Assembly (NCBI GenBank): GCA_016838895.1
Contig: JAEKNU010000024.1
Coordinates: 1 to 56,339 of the forward strand
Length of the DNA: 56,339 nt
Direction of reading: 5' to 3'
From: Chloroflexota bacterium
GTDB taxonomy: Bacteria > Chloroflexota > Anaerolineae > Anaerolineales > Anaerolineaceae
In this document: positions 26,730 to 36,111 of the stretch, piece after piece
Position numbering within the stretch: position 1 is the first letter of the stretch
Layout: the number at the start of each line of letters is the position of its first letter
Notes under the pieces: generated by a model
Told to the model about the DNA's origin: nothing
Seen by the model: only the letters and a program-made list of their open reading frames with translations
Databases searched by the model: none
Made by a program: the position numbers and the translations under genes

Positions 26730-27059
26730 TTACTTCAACAGCATCAGATAAAATGATGCTGTTTTTTTTGCCTTCAGACTATGCGGTGTGTTGGGCTCCA
26801 TATAAATTAATGTGCCAGGCTGGGCAATTAGGGTTTCTTCACCGATTTTGCAATCAAAGCTGCCGTCAAGAATATTAATAATAGCAGGCATGGATGCGGT
26901 GTGCTCGGATAATTCCTGGCCTTCAGCAAACTGAAAGAGCATCCATTTGAGTTTATCATTTTCCAGTAAAGAGCGACTGAGAATACTTTGTGCAGGTACT
27001 GATAAATTGTCTGTATTGATTTCAGCAGGTGAAATAACAGTGTGGGTTGGAGTAGACAT
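26730..27059 (-). CDS. Cupin-domain protein
   Basis: 109 residues, one small beta barrel. The metal-binding motifs are weakened: motif 1 region GQELSEHTASMPAIINILDGSFDCKIG keeps one His, and motif 2 is PGTLIYMEPNTPHSLKA. Many such stand-alone cupins bind metals or small ligands; function unknown. AGGAG lies 8 bases before the ATG. The last codons overlap the terminator of the convergent lipoprotein gene. A separate gene from the YihY protein upstream. Confidence 0.82.
   Translation of the reverse strand: MSTPTHTVISPAEINTDNLSVPAQSILSRSLLENDKLKWMLFQFAEGQELSEHTASMPAIINILDGSFDCKIGEETLIAQPGTLIYMEPNTPHSLKAKKTASFYLMLLK
26737..26769 (+). terminator. Strong terminator embedded in the convergent cupin gene
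   Basis: Perfect 10-bp stem AACAGCATCA (26737-26746) and TGATGCTGTT (26754-26763), followed by eight T in total. It ends the lipoprotein transcript but lies within the last codons of the minus-strand cupin gene. Confidence 0.88.
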
Positions 27060-27134
27060 CTTGTTGTCTCCTATAGTTGAAACTATGGTTAATTGAATGA
27101 TTTTCTATTAATCGTGTGGGCAGCATGGTGAAAA

Positions 27135-28100
27135 TCAAGCTTGTATTTTTTGTGATTTTCGATAACGATCATGTGCAGCCGAGATATATGCGCCAAGTAA
27201 GATAATGATGCTGCTGGCATAAATCCAGAGCATTAATGCAATAATGCGTCCCAGCGATCCATATATTAATTCATATTGTACCAATCCTGTACTAAAATAA
27301 CCGGTAATGAGGGTGGTAACCAACTCCCAACCGGAAGTGGCAAATAATGCACCCCAAAACGCAGAATTCGATGGTACATAGGCCTTGGGTACAAAGCGAT
27401 ATATTGCATAGATGATTCCAAATCGTAAGATAAACGGACCAATATTGGAAAAAATTTTCCAGATCGTGGTTTCATATGTGGATAATGTGCCCCATAATTT
27501 GATATTGAAATGAGGTAAAACATCCAATGTGGCCGAAAGAAGAATGGTAGCAATCAGCAGCGCGGCCAAACTAACAAACATGGCAATGGCAACCAGCCGT
27601 CTTTCAAGTACGTTGTGAGAATCAGCGTCCGGCCAGGCACGGTCCAGGTTGAGCGCCAGGGTGTTAAACATGGCTGTTGCTGACCAAATCAAACCACCCA
27701 GCGCCAGAACACCAACGGTTCCACGTTGATCAAGAACGACTTGAATATTCGTTATGATAAGGCCGGATGAAATAGGAAAGGTGTTGGTGATATACGTTAC
27801 CAGATTTTGCCGAACGTAACTGGCTTCCAGAAAATTACTGGCCAGAGAAATAATACCAATGATCAGGGGAAAAATAGAAAAAATAGAGAAGTATGCGATT
27901 GTGGCAGCAGCTTCTACGGCACGATCTTTCGCAAAATGCCCAAAAGCATCCCGCATAATAGAGAGCAAGCCCCCTGTAATGTGGTTGATTTTACGCAGTA
28001 TCATCAGACTGGTGGATTTGATCTGATCGATATCCATGCTTTTTACAATTCCTACGGTATGATGACTTAGATACGTGATCTCTTTGAATTTCATGGTCAT
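27135..28100 (-). CDS. YihY/BrkB-family membrane protein
   Basis: 321 residues with six hydrophobic segments. The family signature RAVEAAATIAYFSIFSIFPLIIGIISL opens the domain (about 60-90), and the last helix region LMLWIYASSIIILLGAYISA is also typical. Once called ribonuclease BN by mistake; the real role is unclear, with proposals of a transporter or envelope function. The first ATG and a second three codons later (MTM) are both possible starts. Lies 75 bp upstream of the cupin gene on the same strand. Confidence 0.88.
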   Translation of the reverse strand: MTMKFKEITYLSHHTVGIVKSMDIDQIKSTSLMILRKINHITGGLLSIMRDAFGHFAKDRAVEAAATIAYFSIFSIFPLIIGIISLASNFLEASYVRQNLVTYITNTFPISSGLIITNIQVVLDQRGTVGVLALGGLIWSATAMFNTLALNLDRAWPDADSHNVLERRLVAIAMFVSLAALLIATILLSATLDVLPHFNIKLWGTLSTYETTIWKIFSNIGPFILRFGIIYAIYRFVPKAYVPSNSAFWGALFATSGWELVTTLITGYFSTGLVQYELIYGSLGRIIALMLWIYASSIIILLGAYISAAHDRYRKSQKIQA

Positions 28101-28243
28101 TTTAATACCAATAAAGGGTTAAATATTATTAATATATACGTTTCCTATCATAAACCAGGGGTTGCGTTTCTGCAAGGCTGACCTAAAAGTTCAGATGTTG
28201 ATTAAAAATCAAAAAATGAATTTTGCGAATACTATTTTGAGAA

Positions 28244-28278
28244 CGAAAAAAGCAGCCAATTTATTGTCTGGCTGCTTT
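28244..28278 (-). terminator. Terminator of the chemoreceptor gene
   Basis: AAAGCAGCCA (28249-28258) and TGGCTGCTTT (28269-28278) form a perfect 10-bp stem; on the minus strand a run of six T follows. Lies 25 bases beyond the stop of the chemoreceptor gene. Confidence 0.85.
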
Positions 28279-28302
28279 CATCAGTTAAAATGGATTGCTT
28301 TG

Positions 28303-30645
28303 TTATTCTTCTAGTTGATATTGTTCAACGATATTAGCCAGATGATCCGCCAGGGTCATTAATTCCTGGGCTGCGCTTGTGACCTGATCAGCTTGTTGGA
28401 ATAATGAAGCGGTTGAATTAGCTACCATTTCAATGAGTGCCTTATTTTCATCACTGATGGTAGAAATACCTTGAATGGACATTGTCAGTTCACTTGAACT
28501 GGCCGCCATTTCCTCTGTGGCAGCGGTATTTTCTTCTACAACGGCAGAGACTGTTTCAGATGATTTCACAAGATCATTTACTGAATTGGTCATACTGCGC
28601 ATGGCGATTTCGACCTGTTCTGCCTGAACATTGAGCGTATTAATATCCCGATGTATACTGCCCAGTGCTTCACCTGCATTATTTGCCAACTGTACACCTG
28701 TTTGCACTTCACTGACACCATCTTCCATGACAGAAACGGCGTCCTGAACGCTTTTCTGGATACCATCAATAATATTGGCGATTTCCCTAGTAGCCGCTGC
28801 GGATCGTTCTGCCAATTTACGGACTTCTTCAGCGACAACCGCAAATCCTTTTCCATGCTCACCCGCGCGCGCTGCTTCAATAGCGGCATTGAGTGCCAGT
28901 AAATTGGTTTGTCCTGCAATATCATTAATCGTTTCCAAAATGGATTCAACCTGCTGAGAGCGATTTCCCATTTCAGTTACTTTTACTACGGATTGGTCAA
29001 CAGTTTGTTTGATGCGCATCATGCCCTGTATGGTTTCTTGCACGACATTGCTGCTGTTGTTTGCTGAATCGGCTGCAACTTGTGAGCTTTCTGCAACAGT
29101 ATGGGCGAATTCGCCAACTTCGGTCATGATCTGATTAATAATGCCGGTAATTTCAACCGTATTTTGAACGGCTTCGGCCTGTTCCTGGGCACCATTGGCA
29201 ACGCCATCAATTGCCCGGCTTAATTCAGAGACAGAGGTCAATGTTTGTTGAATACTCTCGGCTTGCTCTTCAGTGCCGTCAGAAACCTGCTGCATGGTAT
29301 ATGAGATTTGCTGAATATTACTACTACTTTCTTCGGCGTTTCCTGTGAGGGAAATGGCAGCAGATTTTAATAGTACTGCCTGATCATTCATATCACTAAT
29401 GGTTTCACGCAATGCTGCTATCATGAGCATAAAGGCGTTGCCCAGGGCATCCTCATCAGATTTTGGCTCAATGCTATGCGCTAAATTTCCCATTGCGATC
29501 TCTGCTGCGGCCATGCTCATATCTCTGAAATAATCAATCATGGAGGAAAATGCACGTCCAGTTTCGCCTAATTCATCCTGCTGCTCAAGAATCGAATTTA
29601 CTGCTTCATGGTCAATTTCCATCAAGCCCAGATCGCCGCGTGATAGATAATTTGCTTTGGTATTGATGATGTTAATAGGGCGGAAAATCCGCTGACTAAT
29701 GAAGTAGCCAAGCATGCTCAGGACCAACAAACTCACTAAGGCAATGATCCAATTTCGAATAAGGTAACCACGGATCGGCAGGTATAGTTCAGAAACATTT
29801 TGTTTGATGAGCAAGGCTCCCTGGAGGTCATTTTCAGGAATACTCTGACCAGGGATCACGGATATCAATTCAGGTTTATGCAGTGTTTTATTTTGTATTG
29901 TGTACCAAAATGGATTTTCACTGGTTAAGGCTGACGGATTGATTTCCGTAACAAGCGAGCCAATTTGGCTGCGTTGGGCACTATATATGATCTGGTAACC
30001 ATTATTAATGATAAGGATTGTACCCGTTTGACCAATGTTGATCTGATCTAAAACCTCGAAGATACTGGATATATCCAGGGAAATCTGCATATATCCAATT
30101 CGTTGTTCAGCGCTTTGTTTAAATAATGGTATGGTGATATCTGAGAACCATTGCTGTGTTTCATCAGAAGATTGCGTGTTTGATATGTTGTAAGGTATGT
30201 CTCCATCCTGCAACTGTGTATAGCCTGGATGTTGTGCGATACTTTGATTGCCTTCCCCCGCGCTATTATAGAGCACTACACCATTTGGATCGCAAATCAG
30301 AATGGATTTGAATTGTGCATTATTCTCTAATACCCTGGTATAGAATGACTGCTGACCCTGATCTAATTGACCATTAGATTGAACTGTTGCGATTATTTCA
30401 TTCATTTGACTCAAAGTCAGGACTTTATTGATGTTTACTTGCATCAAATCGATATAGTGTTGGTAGATTTCATGACCCAGTACTATATGCGCCTTTCCGC
30501 TTTGTTCTTTAATTCCATTACTTAATGAAAGATAATTGTTTCCGGATAAAATTAAAGTAGAAAGCAGAATGGTAAGAAAGAAAAGAGCAGAAATTTTGGT
30601 GTGAATTTTCCATGATTTAGGATTTAAGTGGGCGAATAAGCGCAT
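28303..30645 (-). CDS. Methyl-accepting chemotaxis protein
   Basis: 780 residues from the chosen start. First transmembrane segment near 15-40, an external ligand-binding region of about 270 residues (dCache-like), a second membrane segment ([18 protein letters not shown]), a HAMP linker and a long helical signalling domain with the hairpin tip region [22 protein letters not shown], which docks CheA/CheW. The frame is open to 30852, but GGAGG 6 bases before ATG 30645 and the resulting N-terminus (short basic stretch, then TM1) decide the start. No che genes are nearby, so it feeds a pathway encoded elsewhere. Confidence 0.94.
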   Translation of the reverse strand: MRLFAHLNPKSWKIHTKISALFFLTILLSTLILSGNNYLSLSNGIKEQSGKAHIVLGHEIYQHYIDLMQVNINKVLTLSQMNEIIATVQSNGQLDQGQQSFYTRVLENNAQFKSILICDPNGVVLYNSAGEGNQSIAQHPGYTQLQDGDIPYNISNTQSSDETQQWFSDITIPLFKQSAEQRIGYMQISLDISSIFEVLDQINIGQTGTILIINNGYQIIYSAQRSQIGSLVTEINPSALTSENPFWYTIQNKTLHKPELISVIPGQSIPENDLQGALLIKQNVSELYLPIRGYLIRNWIIALVSLLVLSMLGYFISQRIFRPINIINTKANYLSRGDLGLMEIDHEAVNSILEQQDELGETGRAFSSMIDYFRDMSMAAAEIAMGNLAHSIEPKSDEDALGNAFMLMIAALRETISDMNDQAVLLKSAAISLTGNAEESSSNIQQISYTMQQVSDGTEEQAESIQQTLTSVSELSRAIDGVANGAQEQAEAVQNTVEITGIINQIMTEVGEFAHTVAESSQVAADSANNSSNVVQETIQGMMRIKQTVDQSVVKVTEMGNRSQQVESILETINDIAGQTNLLALNAAIEAARAGEHGKGFAVVAEEVRKLAERSAAATREIANIIDGIQKSVQDAVSVMEDGVSEVQTGVQLANNAGEALGSIHRDINTLNVQAEQVEIAMRSMTNSVNDLVKSSETVSAVVEENTAATEEMAASSSELTMSIQGISTISDENKALIEMVANSTASLFQQADQVTSAAQELMTLADHLANIVEQYQLEE

Positions 30646-31029
30646 TGTTTCCTCCCGGTTTACGCTATTATGAGATTTTACATTTATCAATTTAGAACAT
30701 TTTTTGTGAACAAACCATAAAAGTAATCTGAATTCTGAGTAAATAGTCCGATTTGAAAAGGCGAATGGGATCAAATACTGATTGATGATAAGATATGAAT
30801 AGATGTGTACTAAAAGCATAAATAATCCAGCATATTCTATAGAAGTGGCCATATCAGCCGGGCATTCAATGATAAGGACTCAAAAACAGGTGACATGGTT
30901 TGTTTTGTCTGACGGCAGATGCCAACAACTTCGCAAGGTCAATCGATCATGATAAACTGGATAAACGAATTGCAATACCAGCCTGAATAGGTGCTTGATG
31001 AAATATATTAAGGGGTAGGGAAACCGGTT
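30646..31029. other. Divergent intergenic region
   Basis: About 380 bases between the corrected chemoreceptor start and the next plus-strand gene. It should hold promoters for both. No clear -35/-10 pair, repeat or RNA gene was recognised. An upstream reading frame extends the chemoreceptor gene 69 codons into this region but lacks a ribosome site and homology. Confidence 0.45.
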
Positions 31030-33096
31030 ATGGAAAAAGAAAAGTTTGTTATTCCTGTATGGAGTATTCCAGCGGCGCTATTTGTTTTAGCTGTTTTGAG
31101 TTTTGGTATATTGGCACCAAAATTGGGTTTTTATTGGGATGATTGGGCAAAAGTATATGTTAATCAGTGGCAAGGCAGCAGCGGCTTCTGGCAGTATTAT
31201 CTGGAAGATCGTCCGCTCAGTGCCTGGACACATGTGGTATTAACGCCATTGCTGGGTAGCAGTCCGTTAAAGTGGCAGATTTTTGGGGTGCTGATTCGCT
31301 GGATAAGTGCCTGGTCATTTTGGTGGGTATTAGCCTTGATTTGGCCGAAAGCAAAGAAACATGCTGCTTTTGCCGGGGCACTATTCCTGGTTTATCCGTT
31401 GTTTACCATGCAGCCACTAGCGGTAACGTTTCATCAACAATGGATGCAGTATTTCTTTTATTTTCTTTCACTGGCCTGGATGATATTGGCCTTTCGTGGG
31501 GGGAAATTACGCTGGTTGTACCTGGCGTTGTCGCTGATTATGGTTGCTGCACATTTATCCATCACTGAATATTTCATTGCCTCAGAACTTATACGCCCCT
31601 TCTTGTTATGGGTTGTCTGTGCGCAGGAATTGGACCGGAAGAAGAAAATCCGTTCTGTCATGTTGTGGTGGCTTCCGTATGCCATGATGGCGGTCGCTTT
31701 TGTGGTGTATCGGCTTTTCTTGATTCAATTACCCGCCGATGATCCAAATCAGGTCGTATTGCTGGATGCGTTACGCAATTCACCAAAATCAGCATTGATT
31801 GATTTTGTCAAAACCGTTTTTGCCGACAGCTTTTATGTACTGGTTACTCAATGGCAGCAGATCATGGATATTGGGGTGAATGAAATATTTCCTTTATTCC
31901 CTGCGGATATAAAACTATCCTGGGGTTTAGGTGTAATTGTGTTTGGCCTATCCATGGTTTACTGGCTGAAACTAAAGAAAGATGGCAAAGATTTTTTGGA
32001 GGCTTACCCCAAATGGGTGTCTCAAATGGTGTTGATCGGCTTACTGGCAGTTCTTTTAGGGTGTTTACCTGCCTGGGCAGCCGGTCGGCGTATCTGGTTT
32101 GATGCGCATTCCAGCCGCTATGCTTTACCGGCATTATTTGGCGCGAGCATGTTTTGGGTAGGTGCATTAACCTGGGCAATCCCTAAACGTTTACCACGCA
32201 CAATGATATTAAGTATATTTCTGGGTTTGATTGTCGTGCTACAGGTTCGCAATGCTGCCGCCTATCAACAGACATGGGAAGATCAAACCTCATTTTATTG
32301 GCAGCTTTACTGGCGGGCTCCGCACCTTGAAAAAGGTACGGCGGTACTGGCTGAAAATGAATTGTTCCCGAATCAGGGCTCCTTTGCAATATCCTCGGCA
32401 TTGAATATTCTTTATCAAGGGTATCCAGAGGAAGGTGAAAATACACCCTATTGGTTTTATGCGATGAATCCGCGCTTTGAAAAATCAGCGGGACATCCTT
32501 TGGATATCCCCTTAAGAACACAGTTCAGGACATTTCAGTTTGAAGGACAAACACCGGACAGTGTGATTGTTTATTATGATCCCGGAAAAATGAATTGTAT
32601 GTGGCTGCTGGATGCAGATGAGATTGATAATCCATATTTACCGGCACTGACCAAAGCGATGCTGCCAGCATCCAATGTGCAGCGAATTACTGAAACGAGT
32701 GATGGTAGGCCATCCGAAGAAATATTTGGTGCTGAACCTGAGCATGATTGGTGTTATTTTTATCAGAAAGCGGCATTGGCTAAACAAAGCCAGGATTGGG
32801 AAGCTGTTGTTGATCTGGCTGATCAGGCACGATCAGAGAATGGATACCATCCACATGATCAGGTGTTTAAGACAATGCAGGAATGGATGGTATTTGTAGA
32901 GGGTTATTTGAATACCGGAAATCTGGAAGTTGCATCAGAATTATCTGCTCTTATTATTGAGCGTGAACCAGCCAGTACTGCTCGTGTATGTTCATTATGG
33001 ATGAGGAACATGACAGCATCTACTGGTGGAGAGGCTGAAGTGTCAGGTTATGAGCTGATAGAGCAGTTGCACTGTGAGGAATATCTCGTACAATAG
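31030..33096 (+). CDS. Large multi-pass membrane protein, GT-C glycosyltransferase-like (paralog of the protein at 11-13 kb)
   Basis: 688 residues with about ten hydrophobic segments in the first 420, then a soluble region of about 260. First-loop motif FYWDDWAKVYV followed by EDRPLSAWTH corresponds to FYRDDWYYIV and DRPARGYL in the protein encoded at 11075-13168. The C-terminal segment IFGAEPEHDWCYFYQKAALAKQSQDW also matches its paralog closely and runs into TPR-like helices. A possible lipid-carrier-dependent glycosyltransferase; the substrate is unknown and the assignment is by topology and motif only. The lipoprotein gene 86 bases downstream may be co-transcribed. Confidence 0.6.
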   Translation: MEKEKFVIPVWSIPAALFVLAVLSFGILAPKLGFYWDDWAKVYVNQWQGSSGFWQYYLEDRPLSAWTHVVLTPLLGSSPLKWQIFGVLIRWISAWSFWWVLALIWPKAKKHAAFAGALFLVYPLFTMQPLAVTFHQQWMQYFFYFLSLAWMILAFRGGKLRWLYLALSLIMVAAHLSITEYFIASELIRPFLLWVVCAQELDRKKKIRSVMLWWLPYAMMAVAFVVYRLFLIQLPADDPNQVVLLDALRNSPKSALIDFVKTVFADSFYVLVTQWQQIMDIGVNEIFPLFPADIKLSWGLGVIVFGLSMVYWLKLKKDGKDFLEAYPKWVSQMVLIGLLAVLLGCLPAWAAGRRIWFDAHSSRYALPALFGASMFWVGALTWAIPKRLPRTMILSIFLGLIVVLQVRNAAAYQQTWEDQTSFYWQLYWRAPHLEKGTAVLAENELFPNQGSFAISSALNILYQGYPEEGENTPYWFYAMNPRFEKSAGHPLDIPLRTQFRTFQFEGQTPDSVIVYYDPGKMNCMWLLDADEIDNPYLPALTKAMLPASNVQRITETSDGRPSEEIFGAEPEHDWCYFYQKAALAKQSQDWEAVVDLADQARSENGYHPHDQVFKTMQEWMVFVEGYLNTGNLEVASELSALIIEREPASTARVCSLWMRNMTASTGGEAEVSGYELIEQLHCEEYLVQ

Positions 33097-33182
33097 AAAT
33101 ACAAACGCTGTTATTGGTATACGTTGAAAATTTGATATTTGCATTGTTAGGGGAATTACCCCGAGATGGTTCAGGAGGAAGA

Positions 33183-34379
33183 ATGAAGAAGACAATCGTA
33201 TTTAATGTATTATTATGTTTATCATTACTGCTTTCATCATGCAATTTACCAAATGCACAAACAGCGCAGCCTGAAATACCAGATAGTCCTGAAGGGGTGA
33301 TGACGGCCGTCGCATTAACTGTACAAGCCAATGAAATAGCGACGCAACTGGCAGGTGGCGGTGTAGTGGTAACAACAGAGCAATCTGCCGAGCAACCAGG
33401 CGTACAAGCTACTGATCCTGTCGTTTTGGAGTCTCCAACGATTCAACCAACAGGAACAGACGCACCCACGATAACCCCCAGCTATACATCTACCAGTATT
33501 CCATGCGACCGGGCTTCGTTTGTGACGGACGTGACTGTTCCGGATGGGACTGTTTTCAAAGTAAATGAAGATTTTACCAAAACCTGGCGTATTAAGAATA
33601 ACGGAAGTTGTACCTGGAACACCAGCTATGATTTGATCTTCGATAGCGGGGATGCTATGAACGGTCCAACAGCTGTAGATATTACTAGTTCGGTTGCACC
33701 AGGACAGACTATTGATATTTCTGTAAATTTGAAGGCCCCTGACACGGCCGGTACTTATAAAGGATACTGGAAGATACGTAATGCATCAGGTGCTGTATTT
33801 GGTATTGGAACAGCCGCCAGTAATCCATTTTGGGTGGAGATAAAAGCTCAGTATGTGCTGAGTATTATCCCGGGTATTTTATTTCTTGCACCACGATACA
33901 ATATGGCAACTGCCTATTGTGATGCGGATTGGGTCTCTGGTGCAGGTGCACGACCCTGCCCTGGGTCAGGCAGTGATGCAGGTGGATTTGTTATCAGAAA
34001 AGATAACCCAACCTTACAGGATGGCACTGCATTAAATGGGATCGCACTCGAAACACATCCTGAATGGGTAAATAATGGTGTGATTACCGGACGTTTCCCA
34101 TCATTTACCATTGAAGATGGAGATCACTTCAAAGCAAAAATCGGTTGTCTACAGGGTGGCTCAGGATGCAATGTTGAATTCCAGCTAAATTATAAAGTTG
34201 GGGCTACTTTAACGAATTTAGCAAAATGGAATATGGCATATGCCGATGCACCAAAAGATGTTGATGTGGATCTTTCTTCTTTGGATGGTCAGAGCATTCA
34301 ATTAGTCCTGGCAGTTACAGCCAAGGGTTCATCATCCCAGGATTGGGCAATATGGTATTGGCCGCGCGTTACAAAATAG
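33183..34379 (+). CDS. Lipoprotein with NBR1-type Ig-like domain
   Basis: 398 residues. Lipobox LSSC with Cys20. A Thr/Pro-rich linker to about residue 105 leads into an Ig-like domain of the NBR1 (FW) type, FVTDVTVPDGTVFKVNEDF...TWRIKNNGSCTWN...APDTAGTYKGYWKIRN, with conserved Trp residues. The remaining 160 residues form a beta-rich domain with several Cys and Trp, perhaps carbohydrate binding. The frame is open from 33114, but GGAGGAAG before ATG 33183 and the signal peptide fix the start. A surface adhesion or scaffold role is plausible. Such domains are frequent in Chloroflexota lipoproteins. Confidence 0.85.
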   Translation: MKKTIVFNVLLCLSLLLSSCNLPNAQTAQPEIPDSPEGVMTAVALTVQANEIATQLAGGGVVVTTEQSAEQPGVQATDPVVLESPTIQPTGTDAPTITPSYTSTSIPCDRASFVTDVTVPDGTVFKVNEDFTKTWRIKNNGSCTWNTSYDLIFDSGDAMNGPTAVDITSSVAPGQTIDISVNLKAPDTAGTYKGYWKIRNASGAVFGIGTAASNPFWVEIKAQYVLSIIPGILFLAPRYNMATAYCDADWVSGAGARPCPGSGSDAGGFVIRKDNPTLQDGTALNGIALETHPEWVNNGVITGRFPSFTIEDGDHFKAKIGCLQGGSGCNVEFQLNYKVGATLTNLAKWNMAYADAPKDVDVDLSSLDGQSIQLVLAVTAKGSSSQDWAIWYWPRVTK

Positions 34380-34389
34380 TGATTCAGAA

Positions 34390-34421
34390 AACAGTCCGGC
34401 ATTATGCCGGACTGTTTATTT
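34390..34421 (+). terminator. Terminator after the NBR1-Ig lipoprotein gene
   Basis: Perfect 11-bp stem AACAGTCCGGC (34390-34400) and GCCGGACTGTT (34406-34416), loop ATTAT, followed by TATTTAA, 10 bases after the stop codon. Confidence 0.82.
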
Positions 34422-34463
34422 AACGGATTAAGCTCAGCAATATAAAACAGTGCAGGATGGAGC

Positions 34464-35045
34464 ATGGGTAAAAACATACAAGAAATCATAGACACAGCAT
34501 ATACGAATGGGTTTCATGCTGAGCAGCAATATCGAGGATGTGCGCAATGTGTTATTTCAGCAATGCAGGATGCTTTGGGCGTCAAAAATGATGCCATCTA
34601 TCAGGCTGGCAGTGCTTTGGCGGGTGGGGGTGCCGAATGCGGTGATGGTTCTTGTGGTAGTTATGCGGGCGGATTGATGATGATCAGTGCTTTTTTTGGT
34701 CGAAGCAGAGCGGAGGAAGCAAATCAGACGGGACGAAAGGCGAAATATGATTCTTTCCGATTGGGCAGTGCCTTCCATGATAAATTTGTAGAAACCTACG
34801 GCACAGTGATTTGCCGGGATGTACATAAAAAACTATTTGGGCGCAGTTTTGATTTGCGTAACGATGAAGATAAACAGCAATTCCGTGAGGCAGGCGCGCA
34901 TGAGGATGATGACAAGTGTTGTGCGGTTGTAGGCAATGGGGCAAAGTGGGCGACTGAAATTATTTTGCATGAGCTAACTGCTCAGGGAATGTCGGTTGCT
35001 GATTTTTATTTTCAGGATGGGGATCGTGCAATAGACCCAGTCTGA
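34464..35045 (+). CDS. C_GCAxxG_C_C-family redox protein
   Basis: 193 residues. Cysteine pattern of this family: GCAQCVISAMQ near residues 25-35, AECGDGSCGSYAGG near 58-71, a later VICRDVH and a CC pair (DDDKCCAVV). Members are predicted to bind a metal or act in redox reactions; none is well characterised to my knowledge. The central GSCGSYAGG departs slightly from the CGAxxG consensus. Its last 34 bases overlap the end of the convergent EamA transporter gene. Confidence 0.85.
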   Translation: MGKNIQEIIDTAYTNGFHAEQQYRGCAQCVISAMQDALGVKNDAIYQAGSALAGGGAECGDGSCGSYAGGLMMISAFFGRSRAEEANQTGRKAKYDSFRLGSAFHDKFVETYGTVICRDVHKKLFGRSFDLRNDEDKQQFREAGAHEDDDKCCAVVGNGAKWATEIILHELTAQGMSVADFYFQDGDRAIDPV

Positions 35046-35905
35046 TGATTGATCAGGTATATACCAAACAAGATTAATGGTGCGGCAAGCAGCAATTGTT
35101 TGGTAATTGGCTCCCCGGAGATGGGTATAGCCAGAATGGCGGCTAATACCGGATGAAGAATCATGGTTGGGGAGATAATCGAAGCAGGTAAATGACCGCT
35201 GGCATAAGCCAAAGCCAGATAGCCAATTAGCTGGGCAAACAATGCGGCTCCAATGAATATCAGAATGGTCTTGTTGTTATATCCAATGAGAGGACTACCG
35301 TTGATGAGCGCTAAAACAGTCAAGGTAAAGGTTCCCGAGAGGGTGACCAGCCAGAGGAACTCAGCCACGCTGGTTTCCAAGCGTCCTTTTTCGGAGAGCA
35401 GGAAAAATCCAGCGTAGAAAAAACTGGCGAAAAAAGCCATTATATCACCCCGGTTGATTTGGGGATGGTTAAATAGATCATTGCCAAAAATTGCCATGGT
35501 ACCAATCATCGTCAGGGAAAGTCCTAGCCAGAATTTACGGCTCATTTTTTGTTTAAACAAGATAAAAGAGATAAGCGCAACCCAGACTGGAGCAATATAG
35601 GCCAAAAGAATAGAATTGGCAATGGTTGTAAATTCCAGTGCTGAACTCCAGAAATATTGATCCAGAGATATTAGAATACCAGCCAAAAGTGGGAAGATAA
35701 TTTTCTTAAATGATAATTTAAAAGAAGATTTATTTCTGAAGATGTACAAACTGAGGAAGAAAGCTGTAAATGCCATACGAAATAATGAAGTGATGGGGCC
35801 TGGAGCATCTGCCCAGCGTACGAAAAAACCGGAAAAGCTCAATACGATAATTGAGATTCCCAAGGCGAGATTTGCTTTCATGTGTGTAGATTGATTTGTT
35901 TTCAT
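35012..35905 (-). CDS. EamA-family (DMT) transporter, copy 1
   Basis: 297 residues with ten predicted membrane segments arranged as two EamA repeats of five. The N-terminus is SFSGFFVRWADAPGPITSLFRMAF, typical of the drug/metabolite transporter superfamily; possible export of amino acids or metabolites. It aligns without gaps, at roughly 70% identity by eye, with the neighbouring copy at 36112-37005. The ribosome site is weak in both. Its 3' end overlaps the convergent C_GCAxxG gene. Confidence 0.9.
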   Translation of the reverse strand: MKTNQSTHMKANLALGISIIVLSFSGFFVRWADAPGPITSLFRMAFTAFFLSLYIFRNKSSFKLSFKKIIFPLLAGILISLDQYFWSSALEFTTIANSILLAYIAPVWVALISFILFKQKMSRKFWLGLSLTMIGTMAIFGNDLFNHPQINRGDIMAFFASFFYAGFFLLSEKGRLETSVAEFLWLVTLSGTFTLTVLALINGSPLIGYNNKTILIFIGAALFAQLIGYLALAYASGHLPASIISPTMILHPVLAAILAIPISGEPITKQLLLAAPLILFGIYLINHQTGSIARSPS

Positions 35906-36111
35906 GGTTCAATATCCATTGGAAGCGCAATTGTAACAGTGAAGGTTCGGACAGGTGTATTCTAAATCACAATCCGGGTAATATGCTTAAAAGGCGGGTT
36001 TCGGGTGCTTCAGGTTTAGCACTACGCTTCATATTGAAAAAATTTGTTGAAGTTTTGCCCCCTGCAAAATCTGTGTTAGGAGGAACAAAGAGGGGAAAAC
36101 GCAATTTGCGA

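Noticed and set aside
30646..30852. 69-codon N-terminal extension of the chemoreceptor
   Set aside because: No ribosome site at the upstream ATG, and a strong GGAGG sits before ATG 30645, which gives a normal receptor N-terminus.
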